From Pirellulales bacterium (GTDB lineage: Bacteria; Planctomycetota; Planctomycetia; Pirellulales; JADZDJ01), in assembly GCA_035499655.1 (NCBI GenBank), contig DATJYL010000216.1, positions 1-53,045 of the forward strand: 53,045 nucleotides of DNA, read 5' to 3'. Within the stretch, counting starts at the first letter, position 1. Each line of letters starts with the position of its first letter. Shown piece after piece: positions 23,631 through 31,537 of this stretch. The notes under the pieces were generated by a model. That model saw only the letters and a list, made by a program, of their open reading frames with translations. It searched no databases and had not been told where the DNA came from. The position numbers and the translations under genes were made by a program.

Positions 23631-25415
23631 TTACGGGCCGTGATGCTGCAATTGTTGCGTATAGGTTCCGATGCCCTGCAAAACCGCCGCGGGCACAAGC
23701 ATTTCTAAGTCGATGTTTTGCGAATCCATTTGTGCGGAAAAGCCGATATCCGGCGTGCTGGGAAACGGCGGCAACTGAAAGGGCATTTGCGGCATCATGG
23801 TTTGCATCATGTGTGCCGTAAATTCCAGATAGCCCGAGGGGCTAACGAAGGCCCGCCATTGGGCGTTTTTGGGCAACAGGGCGACGGTAGTTTTTACATT
23901 GACATCGGCGCCGAGCGAGGTATCGGGCGATTTGACCGCTTCGAGAACGGTTTTCAAATTTTCTGGTTCTCCCCAGGCCATTACCACGGTAGTCGGATCG
24001 GCCGCGGTCATATAAGTTATCAACTTTCCCTCGCTGCCGAAGAGCGACTTCACAAACGCATTGGCTTGGGGCGCGGCGGGATTTTGCTGCTGCATACTGT
24101 TGAATACGTTGGTCATATCAGTGGTGACTTCCACGACGGGCGTGCCATCGAGTTCCGATTTGCTGACTTCGTAACTGGGCATCGTCGGAATATGCAATTT
24201 TTGCAGCAGTGCGGCGTAAGTGGTCAGGGAAGATTCATAGTTTTGTAAACGGCTTTGCGCGTTTTCCACGCGCATGACGGCAAACATTTGCGAGTACATG
24301 GATTTGCCCGCGGGGGGCACGCCCATCACAAACGCCATCGACTTGCCGCCTTGCATCATCTTCTGTAGGGCATCGGCAAGTTGTTTCCAATCGTCGTCGC
24401 TGATTTTAACGTCGGGTTGTTGGGCGGCCGTGGCCTTGAGCGTGTTCAAGCTAAAGGTGGAAAGCCAATCTTGCAGGCGCGGGCCCATCGTTCCATCGAC
24501 GGCAGCCAAAAACGGACCCGCCGGCAGTCCGGCCAAAGGCATAGTTCCGGGGGGCGATAAATTGGCAGCCGCTTTGGACAATTCGCCGCCGCCGGCCAAA
24601 CAAACCCGGCTGGCGATGTGCACCGTATGGTCATCGTCAATTCGCAAGCCGACGCCAATTTGCGAGGCTTCCTTTTCCGCCATCGGGATTATCTGCGCGA
24701 GCATATTTTCCATCTGGCGTGCGGAAGTTGGGACCTGCTTTTTTTCGAAGGCGTTAATGCCGCGCTGAGCGCGATCGAGGAACAATTTGACTCCGCTAGG
24801 GGTCATGAGATATGCCAAATCTTGCTGCAGCGCCCAACTTTTTAACGGGGCGATGGTATTGGACATTTCCGCCTTCCGTTGCAACACGCTCTGTAATACT
24901 TTGCGCTGGTCGTCGGTAGCTTTCACGAACACCGCAAAGCCATTTTTTTGAGCGACGTATAATCCCGGAGTTTGTGGAACACGCACCAGGCTGATGCCCT
25001 GGCCTTGATCTTGCGGCGAGTATTGCCCAATCAGTTTTTGATAATCGTCGGCAGCGACGATGCCCAGGACGGCGCCGTAATCGTCATCTCCCTTGACCGG
25101 ACCCACCAGTGCCAGCACCAGGGGACCGTCGTCTTTTAATCCGTCTTTCAAACCGATCATGCTGCGGCCCAACATGACTGTGGACGGAATGGGCATTTGC
25201 AGCGGCCCACCCAGCCCAGAGATTTTGGCATCCAGCATGCTCAGTTGCGGCACGACCAGGGCGGCCAGCGTTTCGTCGGGCAAGATTTCCAGAGCGGCCG
25301 AGGCACTGGCAGCAGCTCCGCCTTCCGCGGCACGGGCGGCTGCGCCGCAAATTGGCCCCGCCAATGTAAGCCAAAGGGCTAGGTGCGACGCGGAAAAAAG
25401 AATTCGTTGTGGCAT
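23631..25415 (-). CDS. Secreted hypothetical protein, 594 residues
   Basis: A signal peptide (about 1-29, ending ARAAEG) is followed by a large soluble domain with the recurring theme LPDETLAALVVP, ALVGPVKGDDDYGAVLGIV and GLYVAQKNGFAVFVK. Similar secreted proteins of several hundred residues occur in planctomycetes, and the pattern recalls DUF3352-type proteins from memory. Gln/Met-rich stretches (MMQTMMPQMPF) are near the C-terminus. No catalytic motif is seen. The ATG at 25415 has AGGACA about 10 bases upstream, and a good promoter lies at 25508-25536. Probably monocistronic and exported to the periplasm/paryphoplasm. Confidence 0.72.
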   Translation of the reverse strand: MPQRILFSASHLALWLTLAGPICGAAARAAEGGAAASASAALEILPDETLAALVVPQLSMLDAKISGLGGPLQMPIPSTVMLGRSMIGLKDGLKDDGPLVLALVGPVKGDDDYGAVLGIVAADDYQKLIGQYSPQDQGQGISLVRVPQTPGLYVAQKNGFAVFVKATDDQRKVLQSVLQRKAEMSNTIAPLKSWALQQDLAYLMTPSGVKLFLDRAQRGINAFEKKQVPTSARQMENMLAQIIPMAEKEASQIGVGLRIDDDHTVHIASRVCLAGGGELSKAAANLSPPGTMPLAGLPAGPFLAAVDGTMGPRLQDWLSTFSLNTLKATAAQQPDVKISDDDWKQLADALQKMMQGGKSMAFVMGVPPAGKSMYSQMFAVMRVENAQSRLQNYESSLTTYAALLQKLHIPTMPSYEVSKSELDGTPVVEVTTDMTNVFNSMQQQNPAAPQANAFVKSLFGSEGKLITYMTAADPTTVVMAWGEPENLKTVLEAVKSPDTSLGADVNVKTTVALLPKNAQWRAFVSPSGYLEFTAHMMQTMMPQMPFQLPPFPSTPDIGFSAQMDSQNIDLEMLVPAAVLQGIGTYTQQLQHHGP

Positions 25416-25507
25416 GGGAGTTTGTCCTGATATGGAAAACAGCCGGAGAACAAAAGGATTGCAATGCTCGTTGATCCCCTGGCGCTGCCGACACGTAAAC
25501 CGTGCAA

Positions 25508-25536
25508 ATTAGACCAGCATCGGGCAGGTATTTCAA
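25508..25536 (-). promoter_or_regulatory. Sigma70-type promoter of the secreted hypothetical
   Basis: Minus-strand TTGAAA (25531-25536), a 17-bp spacer and TCTAAT (25508-25513); each hexamer is one base from consensus. The leader is about 86 nt. Confidence 0.6.
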
Positions 25537-25676
25537 TTGGCCCGGCGCGAACAAAGCGGGGTTTCAGCGCCTCGATTAAGATTCTGAAATGGTTTGAAAA
25601 CGGAGAAGCAGGCATCACCTGGGCGAGTTCGCATGGCGATGATTCGGTGATCTTAGGCCCACGTTTTAATCGGGCA

Positions 25677-25706
25677 TTGCAGGCTTTTCGCCGGGTCTGA
25701 TATGAT
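25677..25706 (+). promoter_or_regulatory. Promoter of the tRNA-Arg gene
   Basis: TTGCAG (25677-25682), an 18-bp spacer and TATGAT (25701-25706). The start would be near 25713, 8 bases before the tRNA. Confidence 0.5.
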
Positions 25707-25720
25707 TCAGTGTTTTACTT

Positions 25721-25794
<74 letters not shown>

Positions 25795-26214
25795 CTGCCA
25801 AGTAAGTTCTGCGAAACGCTGAGACTGGGCATCTTCTCCTCAGAGGCCGCGGTGAAGCACGGCACAACGTGCAACGGCTTTGCCCAATAAATCATGTCAA
25901 GCCACTAAATCGGGAAGCGGTCTGACGTTGCAGTCGCAAGCATTTGTGCATGCAAAGGACTTTTTGGGCAAAGCTGGTGAGGGATACGGATTGCCGCAAA
26001 ACCGCGGATGGTTGGGCTTTGCTCTTTGGAAAACGAAAATCAGTCGTTACTGTTTCTGCCCTACTCCGGAGCTCAGCCGTTTCAGGGTGAAAGCTCAGCC
26101 AATTCAAGGCAAAGTTCGACAATTCCAGGCGCAAGTTGCAGCGGTCTACCTGATTGCGTAGCGAGCGCGAGATGACTTTCGTTGAACTTACAGGCAAATC
26201 TGTCGGGCAAGTCT
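25795..26214. other. 420-bp upstream region of the exopolysaccharide locus
   Basis: It lies between the tRNA and the flippase gene. It contains a pair of 15-bp direct repeats (26070-26106). A 93-codon frame (25880-26161, TTG start) has no ribosome-binding site or recognisable protein character and is not called. No JUMPstart/ops-like element and no integrase or duplicated tRNA end is seen. Confidence 0.5.
26070..26106 (+). repeat. Two 15-bp direct repeats spaced 22 bp, possible operator
   Basis: AGCTCAGCCGTTTCA (26070-26084) and AGCTCAGCCAATTCA (26092-26106) match at 13 of 15 positions. The 22-bp period is about two helical turns, so both would face the same side of the DNA. They lie 109-145 bp upstream of the first exopolysaccharide gene. 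Confidence 0.4.
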
Positions 26215-27555
26215 ATGCTGACGCACAAGCGATTGGCGCTGAAACACATATTGCACACGGCTCAAATTGTTGGCAATGCGCTGATCGGGTATTTGTTTCT
26301 CAAAGTGCTGGCGAATCGCTTTGGCACATCGGCGGAAAAAGATATTTTCGACGTGGCCTACTCGATCCCGTTTCTGATTTTGAACGTGGGCGGGCTGGGC
26401 TTTGCACACGCCGTCATTTCGTCGTACTTCGCCAAAACATCGGTCACCCGGCCACACCGTTGTGGGCCGTTGTTCGCAACCACGGTAACCGGCGTGTTTT
26501 TGGTTTCGGGCTTGATGGCATTATCCTGCGCTTTATTTGCCGAACCGATTAGCACCTTGATGGCGCCTGGCGCCGCGCCATCGTTACAGGCCGAGTTATG
26601 CGAACTAACGCTATTGCTGCTGCCGATTGTGTTCAGCTTTAGTCTGTGCACATTATTTAGTGCTGTTTCCATTGCGCACGGCGTGCCGCTGAGCAGCGAA
26701 CTGGGACCGTTGATTGCGCGAGTGGTGGTGCTGTCTGGATTGATTCTTGGCCTGGTTGCTAACAGCCTTCGCCAAATTGCGTTGGGCTTGGCAGTCAGCA
26801 GCGTGCTGGGCTTGGCCGTGCAGTGGGTTCTATTGCATCGCACGACCAACTTTCGAGTGCGGGTGTCGCTGGATTTCCGCGATCGCGATTTTCGACAGAT
26901 GATGGGGCAGGCGATGGGTTTCTTTGTGGCTGCCTGTGTCGCGCAGGTCAGCATGACCTATATGCGCCGCATGGCGATGATGGACAACGCCGGCACCAAT
27001 GCGGCCCTCACCTACGCTCTTAGTCTGTTGGTGCCGCTGGGCTTGTTCGTGGGCAAACCCCTGGCGATGGTGACGGGACCGCATTTCGCGCGGACCTTTG
27101 CCCAAGGTGATACCCGGAAAGCCCGAGCGATATTTGATCGAGCCGTTTTGGGCTGCCTGACGATTGGCCTGTTGGCGGCATTGGCCGGAAACATGATGGC
27201 GGAACCCGTGATCCGCCTGTTTTATGGCGGGGGGCGTTTCGATGATCGGGCGGTGCATGCCACGGCCGAGTTGCTGGGCTGTCTGACGTGGTCGCTGCCT
27301 GGCAGCATTGTGCTGTGGGCCGTGTTGATGCCGATGATTTCGGTCAGTCGGACACACCGTCCGTCGATGATTTACATCGGCGGTTATTTGTTGCAACTGG
27401 CATTCATGGTGTTGTTTTACCCGGTGTGGGGAAGATTTGCGCTTGCTTGGGGTTACACGCTGGCCTCGACCACGCAAGCGCTACTGGCGTGGTTTGTCGT
27501 ATATCGAACCATTGAAATGCCCATGGGTGAGGTGCCCCTTGAACCTGCTTGCTAG
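26215..27555 (+). CDS. MOP-superfamily flippase (MurJ/Wzx-like)
   Basis: A 446-residue integral membrane protein with about a dozen hydrophobic helices. It starts HILHTAQIVGNALIGYLFLK and includes FGTSAEKDIFDVAYSIPFLILNVGG, the pattern of the MurJ/MviN and exopolysaccharide-flippase group (early FG-x-S-x-x-x-D-x-F). It would flip lipid-linked oligosaccharide units across the inner membrane. Within this locus an export (Wzx-like) role is more likely than peptidoglycan lipid II. The ATG at 26215 is used; a TTG at 26182 would add 11 residues. Its 3' end overlaps the next gene by 17 bases, so they are translationally coupled. Confidence 0.82.
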   Translation: MLTHKRLALKHILHTAQIVGNALIGYLFLKVLANRFGTSAEKDIFDVAYSIPFLILNVGGLGFAHAVISSYFAKTSVTRPHRCGPLFATTVTGVFLVSGLMALSCALFAEPISTLMAPGAAPSLQAELCELTLLLLPIVFSFSLCTLFSAVSIAHGVPLSSELGPLIARVVVLSGLILGLVANSLRQIALGLAVSSVLGLAVQWVLLHRTTNFRVRVSLDFRDRDFRQMMGQAMGFFVAACVAQVSMTYMRRMAMMDNAGTNAALTYALSLLVPLGLFVGKPLAMVTGPHFARTFAQGDTRKARAIFDRAVLGCLTIGLLAALAGNMMAEPVIRLFYGGGRFDDRAVHATAELLGCLTWSLPGSIVLWAVLMPMISVSRTHRPSMIYIGGYLLQLAFMVLFYPVWGRFALAWGYTLASTTQALLAWFVVYRTIEMPMGEVPLEPAC

Positions 27556-28144
27556 AATTTACCGCCGCTTGAATTGGCGGTATGTTCATCGCACGGCCTG
27601 GGTTCGAGGGCACGTGCAACTGGGGCGTGCGGTGCACATTGGCCCGCAGGCGGAATTGTTAGCCCGGCGAAGCGAACAGATAACGGTTGGCGACGGGACG
27701 TTCATTTTGAAAGGGGCATTGCTCCATCCGTACGGCGGCTGGATTTCTGTGGGTCGCCACGTGGGCATCAACCCGTACTGTGTGCTCTATGGACATGGGG
27801 GCTTGGAAATTGGCGACAACGTGCTGATAGCCACCTCCTGCGTATTGATTCCGGCGAATCACAAATTCGATTCGTTGGAGATTCCCATTAACGCGCAGGG
27901 GTTGACGACGCGCGGCATTCGCATCGAAGACAACGTGTGGCTGGGCGCCCGGGTGACGGTGCTCGATGGCGTTACGATCGGCACAGGCGCCGTGATCGGC
28001 GCGGGCGCCGTGGTGACACGCAATATTCCGCCGTTCAGCATTGCGGTAGGAGTACCGGCTCGAGTAATTGGCCAGCGATCGGGCTTCTCGACAAGCGAAG
28101 GCCGATCCCACGGTTTAAAACTTTCCGTCAATTCAGCTGGTTAG
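27539..28144 (+). CDS. Left-handed beta-helix (hexapeptide) acyltransferase
   Basis: A 201-residue O-acetyltransferase of the WcaF/CysE-like fold, likely acetylating a sugar of the repeat unit. Hexapeptide turns are visible from about residue 45 on: LHPYGGWISVGRHVGIN, GGLEIGDNVLIATSCVLIPANHKFDS with the catalytic His, IRIEDNVWLGARVTVLDGVTIGTGAVIGAGAVVTRNIPPFSIAVGVPARVIG. Start: TTG at 27539, preceded at 6 bases by GAGG and lying inside the flippase reading frame. A GTG at 27527 is an alternative. Its stop overlaps the convergent polymerase stop by 4 bases. Confidence 0.85.
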   Translation: MNLLARIYRRLNWRYVHRTAWVRGHVQLGRAVHIGPQAELLARRSEQITVGDGTFILKGALLHPYGGWISVGRHVGINPYCVLYGHGGLEIGDNVLIATSCVLIPANHKFDSLEIPINAQGLTTRGIRIEDNVWLGARVTVLDGVTIGTGAVIGAGAVVTRNIPPFSIAVGVPARVIGQRSGFSTSEGRSHGLKLSVNSAG

Positions 28145-29577
28145 CGAACGTAGGTTCGGTCTTCTGATGCGGGGCGATGATTACTTTCAAACGAACGGCT
28201 ACCCTGTAAGAGGCAGGTTTCAGCAGCTTGCTCTTGCGAAAACCAAAGCACGGCGAAGGGAACCAGCAGTGCATCAATGAACGCCCCCTTGTACACTTCC
28301 GGCCCCGCTCGAATGAGCGTGGGGAGGTAGGCTGAGAAGGACAGCGCCGCATAGCTAAAAAAAAGCCGCGCAGCCGGGGAACGGTATCGATCCAGCCGCC
28401 GTGATGCTGCAAATAGCCGACTCCAAACCCAGCCTAACAACACACCGCCCAACAGGACGCCGGGGGGTCCAAAATTCAAATACCATCCGGCGGCATGATG
28501 GATGGAATATCCTTGGCCCGCCGCAGCTTGAACCGAGACGGCGTAATGGGTGTAAATGTCCGAGGGACGGTCCGGCCAAAGATTGCGTGGGACCACGGAG
28601 GCCACCAGACTTACGAGACTGGAACCGTAGGTCAACGGGACTTCATAATGCAGGCAGCCATACAGGGACATGTGGCTGGCAAACGCTTCGTTGCTGGAGA
28701 TGATGTGGCCTAGCGCATCAAACACGTTCTCGGTGCTGATCAGTTCCTGCACGTCATTTGGTGCAGCACCACGGACGAAATCAATGAATGCCACGCCGGC
28801 GAAGGCGGCAATGCTCAATCCCCCCAGCAGAAATTTACGGGGTTGCAAATCGTTGGCCAGATAAAACAACACGCCGGTGACGAGCGCCACGAATAATTCG
28901 TTTTTGTTTCCCAAGATCAAACAAAACACGAACATGGCCGATAGCAGCGCCGCGTAGGCCAACAGGATGCCGGGTCCACCGGGCCCAAGCACCATCCGCA
29001 CGTTCTTCCCCGAAACGAGCACCGCCAGCCCGATGACCGCGGGGAACAGCGCCAGGCGGTTGAGCGTAGCATGCAGCGTAAACAAAGAAATCACATCGTA
29101 ATCGGTCTCTCCACGCGTAACCAAATAAGCAGAGATATTGTTGCTGGACGCAAATTCCAAGCTGTCTCGAATGAGGAAGTAGCTGACCAATCCGGCCAGC
29201 CCGCACAGGATCAATAGTTTATTGTGGGAAATGCGGATTAACCGTTCCGTCGGCAGCGGTTTAGGCAGTGGAGAGCAAGGCAAACACCACAGCAATGTTA
29301 TTTCTACGGCAATGACGAACAGTCCGAGATATACCAGTGCTTGGAAATAATCGCCATCGAGATCGACGGGGAACATTTTGTCGAATAGGTACTGATAGTG
29401 CATGCCACTGTCGCCGCCGCGCAGATCGAACACCAGCGACCATGCCCCAAAGAGGGACCAGTAATACAGAAAGCCGATGCCCAGCAGGATGGCAATCGAT
29501 TTGGTTTGTCGCCACAGCAACAGGGCGAATCCGCCGATCACCAAAGTCAGCGTGGCAAGGAGAGCGTAGAATTCCAT
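28141..29577 (-). CDS. Wzy-type polysaccharide polymerase
   Basis: A 478-residue protein with about 10-12 membrane helices and a large, partly polar loop (about 275-375). The FGPPGVLLGGVLLGWVWSRL segment near the end of the loop and the early WRQTKSIAILLGIGFLYYWSLFGAW helices fit oligosaccharide-repeat-unit polymerases, which have little conserved sequence. It would join lipid-linked repeats in the periplasm. Minus-strand; the next gene upstream ends 64 bases before its start... that is, the dehydratase at 29642-31516 precedes it in the same transcript. Assignment rests on topology and context. Confidence 0.7.
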   Translation of the reverse strand: MEFYALLATLTLVIGGFALLLWRQTKSIAILLGIGFLYYWSLFGAWSLVFDLRGGDSGMHYQYLFDKMFPVDLDGDYFQALVYLGLFVIAVEITLLWCLPCSPLPKPLPTERLIRISHNKLLILCGLAGLVSYFLIRDSLEFASSNNISAYLVTRGETDYDVISLFTLHATLNRLALFPAVIGLAVLVSGKNVRMVLGPGGPGILLAYAALLSAMFVFCLILGNKNELFVALVTGVLFYLANDLQPRKFLLGGLSIAAFAGVAFIDFVRGAAPNDVQELISTENVFDALGHIISSNEAFASHMSLYGCLHYEVPLTYGSSLVSLVASVVPRNLWPDRPSDIYTHYAVSVQAAAGQGYSIHHAAGWYLNFGPPGVLLGGVLLGWVWSRLFAASRRLDRYRSPAARLFFSYAALSFSAYLPTLIRAGPEVYKGAFIDALLVPFAVLWFSQEQAAETCLLQGSRSFESNHRPASEDRTYVR

Positions 29578-29641
29578 TTCTCTATCTCACAGAAAGCAGT
29601 CGGTGAGTCGCAAATACGGCCAAGCGAAATACGGGCAGATG

Positions 29642-31516
29642 TCAAGCAGCCAACCGAAGCTGCGCGGGCTTTGGGAAATGGAACTCGGGAATAAGTTTGC
29701 CCAACTCCGCGGCAATGGCAGCGAAGGGTTCTTCGGTAATCGCGGCTAATCGCTCCACGGCGGCCACGACCGCATCGGCATCGACGGGTTCTTGTGAGGC
29801 GACCATAATTTTGGGATGCCGCGTGGGCAAGTGCTGCTCGCCATAGGAATGCAGCTCCTCGAACAGCTTTTCGCCGGGGCGAACGCCGGTGAATTCGATC
29901 TCGATGTCCTCGCCCAAACGCAGGCCGGAAAGACGGATCATGTCGGCGGCGAGGTCGACAATTTGGACCGGCTCGCCCATATCGAGGGCAAAAATTTCGT
30001 GGGCCTGCCCGATGGCCGCGGCCTGAATGACCAATTGAGAAGCCTCGGGAATGGTCATAAAAAATCGCTGCATGGCGGGATCGGTGACTGTGACCGGTCC
30101 GCCGCGGCTGATTTGCTCGCGAAAAATCGGCACCACGCTGCCGGCGGAGTCCAACACGTTGCCGAAACGAACCGTGATGAACCGGCAGGCGGAGTTTTTG
30201 GCAACGGCCTGCAAGTACAGCTCGGCCGTGCGTTTGCAGGCGCCCATGATGCTGCTGGGCCGAACGGCCTTGTCGGAGGAAATCATTACGAATGAATCGA
30301 CCGCAAACTCGTCAGCCAAATCAGCCAATTCGCTGGTGGCCAGGACAATGTTTTTGACCGCTTCGCCGGGATTGCTCTCCATGAGCGGAACATGCTTGTA
30401 GGCCGCGGCGTGGAAAATGATTTCCGGACGATGCTGTGCCAACAGCGCCCGCATGCGGCGGCGGTCGGTAATATCGGCCACGCAAATTTCGATGGGGCAA
30501 GCGCTGTGTTTGACAATTAATTCTCGTTCGAGATAGAACTGTCCGTTTTCCCAGCGATCGACCAGCACCAATTTGCTGGGGGAAAAGTTCAAGAGTTGCC
30601 GGCAAATTTCGGTGCCGATGCTGCCGGCGCTGCCGGTAACCAGGATGACACGATTGTCGATAAATTGGGAGATATGTTGCAGATCGAGCTCCACGGGCTC
30701 GCGGCGAAGCAAATCTTCGATCGATACGGGACGTGGCTGGAATGAAACATGACCGGTTAACAGTTGTTCGTAACTGGGCAACACGGTGACACGAACCTGG
30801 TCATTTTGGCAGTCTTCAATAAGCTGCCGGACCTGCCGGCCGGAGAGAGCTCCTGCCACGATCAGCACTTCCTTCACCGCGTGTTGATGAACCAATAATT
30901 GGGTTTCGTCGAGCGTGCCGCGAACGGGAATGCCATCGACGCGCATGCCGACGTGTTGCGAAGAGCAATCGAGAAAACCGAGGACCTGATATTTCAATTG
31001 CGAGCTGTAACGGAGGATGCGCAGCAACGCTTCGCTGGAAGAATCGACCCCGGCAATAAACGTGCGGATAATCTTTTCCGACGGCGGCCGCGAACCCAGC
31101 CGCTCCCGCACCAGACGCAAGGCGACGCGTAGGCCGCTTACGGTCAAAATGGTTCCGCTTAAATCCAACAGTAACACACAAATTGGGATAGCAGGTTGGG
31201 AGGATTGCAGTTGGTCGATCAGGCAAATGGCGGCCGTGCTTCCAGCGGCGGCTTTAATGATGGCCAGCAATTCCTGCAGCGTAACATGGCGGCTCCAGTG
31301 CCGATAGACGTGAAACAGTCCGAAGAAAGCGAGTTTGACGGCCACGATCCAGGCGAGCGTTGCGGTGAAAACGCGCGTTTGCGGACGATCCAGAAATGGG
31401 CCGAATCGCAGCCAATAGGCTACATAATATACCGCGATAAAGAGGGGCGCAAGGACGCTTAAGCGCAGAAGATTTCGTAGCAGTCGGCGTTTTAACACGA
31501 TGGCCCCGTCGAACAT
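29642..31516 (-). CDS. CapD/WbpM-type membrane nucleotide-sugar 4,6-dehydratase
   Basis: A 624-residue protein with four N-terminal membrane helices (about 17-130), a CoA-binding-like Rossmann domain (about 150-250) and an extended SDR catalytic domain. The NAD loop is TGSAGSIG (294-301), followed by D-I-T at 348-350. The active-site region has SSDKAVRP (413-420) and MGACK (424-428), where Met replaces the usual catalytic Tyr, as in the WbpM/FlaA1 family. It probably makes a UDP-4-keto-6-deoxy-HexNAc, which the DegT aminotransferase at 46736 could aminate (inference). AGGAT lies 5-7 bases before the ATG at 31516. It lies 21 bases after the gene 31538-34333 in the same operon. Confidence 0.92.
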   Translation of the reverse strand: MFDGAIVLKRRLLRNLLRLSVLAPLFIAVYYVAYWLRFGPFLDRPQTRVFTATLAWIVAVKLAFFGLFHVYRHWSRHVTLQELLAIIKAAAGSTAAICLIDQLQSSQPAIPICVLLLDLSGTILTVSGLRVALRLVRERLGSRPPSEKIIRTFIAGVDSSSEALLRILRYSSQLKYQVLGFLDCSSQHVGMRVDGIPVRGTLDETQLLVHQHAVKEVLIVAGALSGRQVRQLIEDCQNDQVRVTVLPSYEQLLTGHVSFQPRPVSIEDLLRREPVELDLQHISQFIDNRVILVTGSAGSIGTEICRQLLNFSPSKLVLVDRWENGQFYLERELIVKHSACPIEICVADITDRRRMRALLAQHRPEIIFHAAAYKHVPLMESNPGEAVKNIVLATSELADLADEFAVDSFVMISSDKAVRPSSIMGACKRTAELYLQAVAKNSACRFITVRFGNVLDSAGSVVPIFREQISRGGPVTVTDPAMQRFFMTIPEASQLVIQAAAIGQAHEIFALDMGEPVQIVDLAADMIRLSGLRLGEDIEIEFTGVRPGEKLFEELHSYGEQHLPTRHPKIMVASQEPVDADAVVAAVERLAAITEEPFAAIAAELGKLIPEFHFPKPAQLRLAA

Positions 31517-31537
31517 GTTACATCCTGTTGTATGAAT

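Larger units (their letters stand above)
25416..25720. other. 305-bp divergent intergenic region between the secreted hypothetical and the tRNA
   Basis: It carries the minus-strand promoter at 25508-25536 and the tRNA promoter at 25677-25706. Nothing else is recognised. Confidence 0.55.

Noticed and set aside
25880-26161. A 93-codon frame upstream of the flippase
   Set aside because: TTG start, no Shine-Dalgarno sequence, no recognisable domain; region better read as regulatory.
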